This document shows, in pieces, positions 58,901-64,000 of a stretch of DNA of 64,000 nucleotides (positions are counted from its first letter, which is position 1; each line of letters opens with the position of its first letter). The notes beneath the pieces were generated by a model that ran no database searches, was not told the origin of the DNA, and worked only from the letters and a program-made list of their open reading frames with translations. Made by a program: the position numbers and the translations under genes. Origin of the DNA: Terebella lapidaria (lineage: Eukaryota; Annelida; Polychaeta; Terebellida; Terebellidae); NCBI GenBank assembly GCA_949152475.1, contig OX424555.1, positions 70,757,499-70,821,498 of the forward strand, in the 5' to 3' direction.

Positions 58901-60874
58901 ATTTTATCATCACCGGTTATTCTGTGGCCAACCTGTTGAATATTGTATCTGGGATTAAGGAGATCCCATCCAATACAAGCTATGTAATTTTTGCTGGATC
59001 ACGCCACCGAATTGTGTGCAATAGACATGAGGTGCACTTCACGTCACTGCAACGAAAATTGACAAACAGCATTAACATGGCTGGCTACTGGGTGTACTGC
59101 AGGATACATTTCATAACTGCAATGCAAAACGGGTGTCGAAGATTGACATTTAGTAAGATAGTTGACGACTGAATCAAATTGGTTACTGTATCTGACGACT
59201 TTAATGCTTGAACCCAAGGAAAACGCATTCAACATTACTGACACAAATATGTTATCAAGATGAATTTAATCTTTGAGAAAAATAATGTTCTTACTGATAA
59301 ATTATGCACAGAACATGTGTTTCCATATCAGTGAGCTCATCTGTGGTCAGCTGTTGATGAACTTTATGGTCTGATCCTCGTGATCTTATCGTATATCTAA
59401 CATTTGTCAACTATGCTATTCGTTAGCTATCTCTGAAAACAACTCATATCGAAATTGACCAATTTCTTTCAATTGCATTGGACATTGATCGAATTTCATC
59501 ATAAATAATATATCGTGGTAATGCTCTCGAATTTACACACAGTTGACTGGTTCTCTAGATTGTGGTCACGTTTCATGATTTTCCGAACAGTAATACTTTG
59601 TCACTTTTGTATTCATAATAGTAATAATTGACTACAATACTATAATTTTTTTATAATTTATAATTGTGATGAGTTGTCTACATGCATGTTGATAAGCTCA
59701 ATCTACAGATAAGTCATGTGGAGTCATGTTGATATAATGTCCCTATCCGACATCATAACGCTTGTCAATTATTCCAACTTTAGTGGTATGCAAATTCACA
59801 ACAGAAGGCTACTTCGCTTATGCTAGAACTAAGTGAAATATTCACGATTCCCTAGGAAATAACGGGGACTGATAAACATTGAGCTCACAGAGGAAAAATT
59901 AAGGTTTATCACACAATTTTCGTCCCGCCGAAATACTGATATTGGTGATACTGATACCGTACTGATACAATAAATACTGTAAATACTAATATTGTATTGG
60001 TGGTAATAGATTGATTCTTACATCGTTTGTTTGAATCGAAAACAGCAGGGAATCTGCAGCAGAGTCAGACATCCGATTTTATGTACAAAGTTTGGAGTCA
60101 TGGTCAATATAAATCAGTATACAATAAAAATGTGAAACAAAACATAACATGCGTTTACCATTCATATTGTATTCATTATTGTACACATTATGCATACGAT
60201 ATAGTGCCTGTTATCAAAAATATGGGTTCTGAGGTTGCCCGCTTGGAACCCGCAATTTAGGTGCGGATACCCGCAAGGTCTTTGCCACCAACTGTGGGTA
60301 CAGGTACCCGCATCAAGTCAAGGGCAGGTGCGGGTATGACCTTGCGGGTGTGGTGTCGGTGCGGATATGTAAAGTGTACCCACGCTGATCTATAGTAAAA
60401 AGACGTTATATAGGCCTATGAAACCGAAACCATACATTCAAGAGACCCTATGATTTATTGTTCCAGTGCAATATATGAAATATAGAATGGAATGCAAGGA
60501 TGATACATGTAGTATAATGCGCACACATATGTATAGACACATTCTCACTATTTTCATGTTGAATATAATGAATTCAAATTTGGAAATCTCAAGTAGATAT
60601 CGAACCCTATTGTGTCATAACCATTTCCTATATCAATAATCAAATATAAACCAAGGCATTTAAACATCGATCCTGATCTTTATATTGAGCCTGTGTATGT
60701 ATGAGTGTATGTTCAGAGTACATCCTTCTCTCTGAAATTGTTTGAACAATACACTGGGCGTGAGCAATTGGTTCTCTACTTGGCCAAATGGTTCTCTACT
60801 TGGGAAGGTCTCAGTATGCAAAATGAAACTACACCCGTAAGAATGGTATGGATTTCTGGGGGTATCCTGTATAT
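58900..60874 (+). repeat. R3 macro-repeat, copy V first part (X, B, D blocks)
   Basis: X 58990-59210 (AACATGGCTGGCTACTGG), B 59230-59740 (CTGATAAATTATGCACAGAA), D 59750-60870 (TTGAGCTCACAGAGGAAAAA). A 33-base R1 fragment in opposite orientation at about 59991-60024 shows only the fixed end. The stretch 60234-60380 is GC-rich with repeated ACCCGCA/TGCGGGT words in both orientations and has no counterpart in other D blocks. Confidence 0.62.
60234..60380. repeat. GC-rich ACCCGC/GCGGGT inverted-word cluster
   Basis: Words GGTACCCGCA, TGCGGGTA, ATACCCGCAAGG and CTTGCGGGT alternate in orientation over about 145 bp. Probably an inserted fold-back fragment inside R3 block D. Confidence 0.6.
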
Positions 60875-61770
60875 TTTAAAGCCTAACTAGAGTGAAAAAA
60901 TAACTTTTTTTAGTTTAGTGTCAATATCAAAGACGGAAGTCTGGGGATCATTTCTGTTTTTACAAAAATGAAATATCTTGAATAGTCACTGTTTTACAGA
61001 GGCTTGTTCATGACATGTCCTATTTACCTTTCGGGGTCATATGCAAATATGCAAATGAACAATGATGACGTCATATGAGTCACTGAAAGATAATGAGCTC
61101 AATGAAACCAGTACTGCATAATATTAAAGAACATGAGAATAATTTTTGTTCCACATTATGAGTGCATACAGAAAATATTCAAATTTTGAATAAATTTTGT
61201 TGGCGTCATGGCAACCAGAGCCGGAATATGGCCCATAGCAACCACGTTGCTATGGAGATTTTGTTGCTAACCACTGATAATTCCACATCATTAGGAGCTC
61301 AAGTTTTGTTACATTATGATCCTTTGTCAAAATGTTGAAACAAAGTAGCACCTTCACATGTCCTAACAGTTCAATTGTCCATAGCAACCCACCCAACAAC
61401 TGGTTGCTAAGGGGCGCTAGCTCTGAATGTGTAGCCTTGACAACATGATGGCATAACAAACGACTGACTATGCATTACCACAAAACATATCAGTTTCTAT
61501 AGGAACCTTTACCTACATCATAACCCTTGCATAAATGAGGTTAAGATAGCTAATTATGGTACTTGACTCATATGACGTCATGAATATCTAATTATAATAA
61601 TTAATGAGGTCCTGCAAAATGCTGATAGATTGGAAAAAAGTAATTCACGAAAATTGAAATATCTCCGGTTGTGGTTGAGATTTTCAAGTTCTGAAAAAAC
61701 CAAAATGATCAGGGAAACCATCTCCACGGTATAAGAACATAAAAATTATACACTCTAGTTAGACTTTAAA
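60875..61770. mobile_element. 0.9-kb inverted-repeat element
   Basis: Ends TTTAAAGCCTAACTAGAGTG (60875-60894) and inverse (61751-61770), 20 bp with one mismatch. A second inverted pair lies inside: ATGACGTCATATGAGTCA near 61066 and its inverse near 61562-61580. No transposase. Interior frames lack motifs. Confidence 0.85.
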
Positions 61771-61795
61771 TAAACATAAGTTTCGAAAAAAAATA

Positions 61796-61920
61796 TGTGT
61801 GTGGGGATGCGGGTATAGGTGTGTGTGGGTGTGTGAGTTATAAGGGGGCTTGGTTGTGTGTGCGTGGGTTGTATGGGGGTAGTGGTGGGGTGTACGTGGG
61901 TGTGTGTAGGAGTGTGAATA
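61796..61920 (+). repeat. GT/GGGT-rich low-complexity tract
   Basis: GTGTGTGGG-type repeats, about 125 bp, imperfect. Confidence 0.9.
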
Positions 61921-62078
61921 TCAGCGAAACTATCAAGGAGTAACTTGTGTATATAGTGGATAAAGTATGTAAATACAGAATATGATGTTTATGTGTATTA
62001 GAAGGACTGGAAGTAACAACAATTTATTGTAAAGAATATGATGGTTGTAGAGTATATGGTATGTGGTGGCTGGTTTTA

Positions 62079-62135
62079 ATTACAGGGGTTCACAACCCTC
62101 GGGTTACAAGCTACGCTTTTGTGAACACCTGTAAT
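62079..62135. repeat. 17-bp hairpin
   Basis: ATTACAGGGGTTCACAA (62079-62095) pairs with 62119-62135 with one mismatch. May be a solo remnant of an inverted-repeat element. Confidence 0.8.
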
Positions 62136-62211
62136 GTGACTTATATTCTTGTCCTATTTTGAATGATTATATTATATGTATAAAGCACAGTGATCCTAGA
62201 AGTTGTATTTT

Positions 62212-63214
62212 ACCCTCGCCCCGTTAGGATCTGTTTGTCTGTCCGCGCGCATAACTCGTAAACTTTCATGTCCGATCGACATGAAAGTTATAGGAATGAA
62301 GCGGTATTACCGTCGCTCGTTCCTCCTCAATTTTTTTCAGCAAGATCTGATAAAAATGGTTGCCATGGCAACCAAAAAAGTGTAAAACACATGATTGGCT
62401 ATAACTCCGGATCTAATCAATTTTAATTTTTCAAACTATTTTTTTATTTTTATATATTATATTTTATATTTTTTTTATTTACACCGATGGTTTTAGGTTC
62501 GAAACCCCACATTATCGCCCGAGGTTGAAAATTTTGGGGTCACGATTTCACACCTGTTGAGCGTTCCGAGACTCAAATATTATGAAGCCAGTTTTCAAAT
62601 ATGTTTGAACCGTTGTTGGTCCTGAAAACATGCTCTGATGACGGAAATAATACTGTGAAATTTTACAGCTCAATATTTAACAAGGTCAAGGTCACAGAAA
62701 ACGTCAAAAGCAAAAACCAATAACTCTGCTTATATTCAAGATAATTTTTTCTATTAATTGTGTATTTTTCTATAGTCAATTCCCAATCATTTGCTGTTTG
62801 ACCGATGGTTGTAGGATCAAAACTCCCCATTATCGCCCAAGGTCGAAATGTAAGGGCCATTAGCTAAAACCACCAATTCTTAATATTTTAAGTAGTGGTA
62901 TTTAAAATAAAAACACTGACGATATTCAAAAGAATATTGAACATAAAATATGCAGTATAGATCTGAAAGAGCCTGCGAAGTTTGGGAGGTCAGTATCACG
63001 AATTCAGGTCGTGGTCGGGAATATAGTAAAAATAGAAAAATCGCAAGAACTCAACATTTATGATTTTTTTTTTTTACTTTTCTATGGACAATTCCAGACC
63101 ATTTGATAATGGCCAATGATCGTACGACCGAAATATCCGATCATCGTCCAGATGATCGGAGATGAAAGGGCCATCATCTTTAATTTTAGTAACTAAATCT
63201 GAAGGGGCGAGGGT
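62212..63214. mobile_element. 1.0-kb element with ACCCTCGCCCC ends and an internal triplicate
   Basis: ACCCTCGCCCC at 62212-62222 and its exact inverse at 63204-63214. Near the left end AACTTTCATGTC (62261-62272) forms a perfect hairpin with 62278-62289. Inside, a unit of about 315 bp recurs in three diverged forms marked by CGATGGTT.TAGG and ATTATCGCCC at about 62484, 62801 and 63115. No protein. Confidence 0.68.
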
Positions 63215-64000
63215 CTGCAAACTCTGATTGTCTCGTTTTTTGATCTGCAGATGGTGTGCTGAAGTGAGGACATACTATTTGGAAAGATGGCGATATGCGG
63301 TAAATACACTAAGTGACATGGAGTCATCCGTCGTGTGTGAAATTCGAACTCAGACCTCTGAAAGAGTCACATGACTTTCGACAAACTATAGAAAGCCGTT
63401 GTATCATGTTTGACTTACTTTGGAAACGACTTCGACGTTTCGACCGATCACCTAGCAATCTTGATCATATAATGATGTTTGTTGCCTTGTGTGACGTTCA
63501 GGAATATATTGATATCTGTACAACATATATATTTGAATGAATAATATCATTTAACGGGTGTTTGTATTGATATCTACCATTGCTATGAGATTTTAGTAAT
63601 TTTGATCAAATAACCTGTTGTTTGGCATGCAAAAAAATCCTGGCGTATTGCATTCATATTTTGAGAAGATAAAACACTTGAACCTACCAGTTATACATAT
63701 CACAAACCATAGCGTCATACAAGGGGCAGACACTGCATGAAATTATGTTGGTTCTGACGTATATCTATTGGTAAAAAAGACTCATATGATCACGCCATGT
63801 CCATTGGAGGGTCAATGTTATATATCTAATATGCACTGTGTACAGTATTGATGAGATTTGTTTGTAAATGCAAACATGAAAATCAACATGGAGCTGATTG
63901 CCTCCATGCATGCTTTATAGTGGCGTATTTTATATATCACAGTCATGGTGAAGAAACTCTTTCAGAGATTAATTCAAAATACCAACTAACCAACAATGGA
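63215..64000 (+). repeat. R3 macro-repeat, copy V second part (E, G, start of C)
   Basis: E 63235-63540 (GATCTGCAGATGGTGTGCT, ACTAAGTGACATGGAGTCAT), G 63690-63930 (AGGGGCAGACACTGCATGAA), and the window ends within the first bases of C (ACTAACCAACAATGGA). Matches 52.3-53.07 kb in order and spacing. Confidence 0.72.

Overview
The window looks like A+T-rich, intron- or intergenic-type DNA from a metazoan, most likely a marine invertebrate. Reasons are the mix of Penelope-like, CR1-like and L1/Tx1-like retroelement remnants, a TTAA-flanked piggyBac-type MITE, many short inverted-repeat elements and large satellite-bearing elements, with no intact host gene, no operon structure and no RNA gene visible. 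I cannot name the species. All similarity statements are by eye; no identities were computed.

Layout. 1-1.62 kb: broken Penelope-like element (minus strand, GIY-YIG type). 1.85-5.1 kb: a direct duplicate of an unknown ~0.8 kb repeat (R4) around a copy of repeat R5. 6.0-6.83 kb: C-terminal remnant of an L1/Tx1-like LINE, abutted by the first copy of R1, a ~340 bp repeat with one fixed end and varied truncation at the other (12 copies or fragments here). 7.4-11.3 kb: small tandem and fold-back repeats. 11.39-13.14, 16.19-18.02 and 23.27-26.48 kb: three copies of R2, an element with AGGTTACC/GGTAACCT inverted ends and tandem arrays rich in AGGTCA half-sites. The second carries a nested piggyBac-type MITE. 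The third carries a nested element with a 147-bp satellite and sits inside an R5 copy whose unoccupied counterpart lies at 2.77-3.33 kb. 15.74-16.03 kb: a lone exon-like reading frame.

29.1-32.47 kb: a nearly full-length CR1-like LINE (endonuclease, reverse transcriptase, C-terminal region, 3' stem-loop) broken by two frameshifts. 18.8-22.1 kb and almost all of 32.5-64 kb: a large diverged family, R3, whose blocks recur in roughly the same order, suggesting an old macro-tandem array with a unit near 7 kb. It is interrupted by inverted-repeat elements (41.8-43.25, 56.94-57.28, 60.87-61.77, 62.21-63.21 kb) and a GC-richer insert (48.25-49.46 kb).

No genes act together here in a pathway. The notable content is architectural: nested insertions with a readable order, a satellite-carrying element whose cargo differs between copies, dense nuclear-receptor-type half-sites in unrelated arrays, and a repeat whose fixed end is a strong splice-donor sequence.
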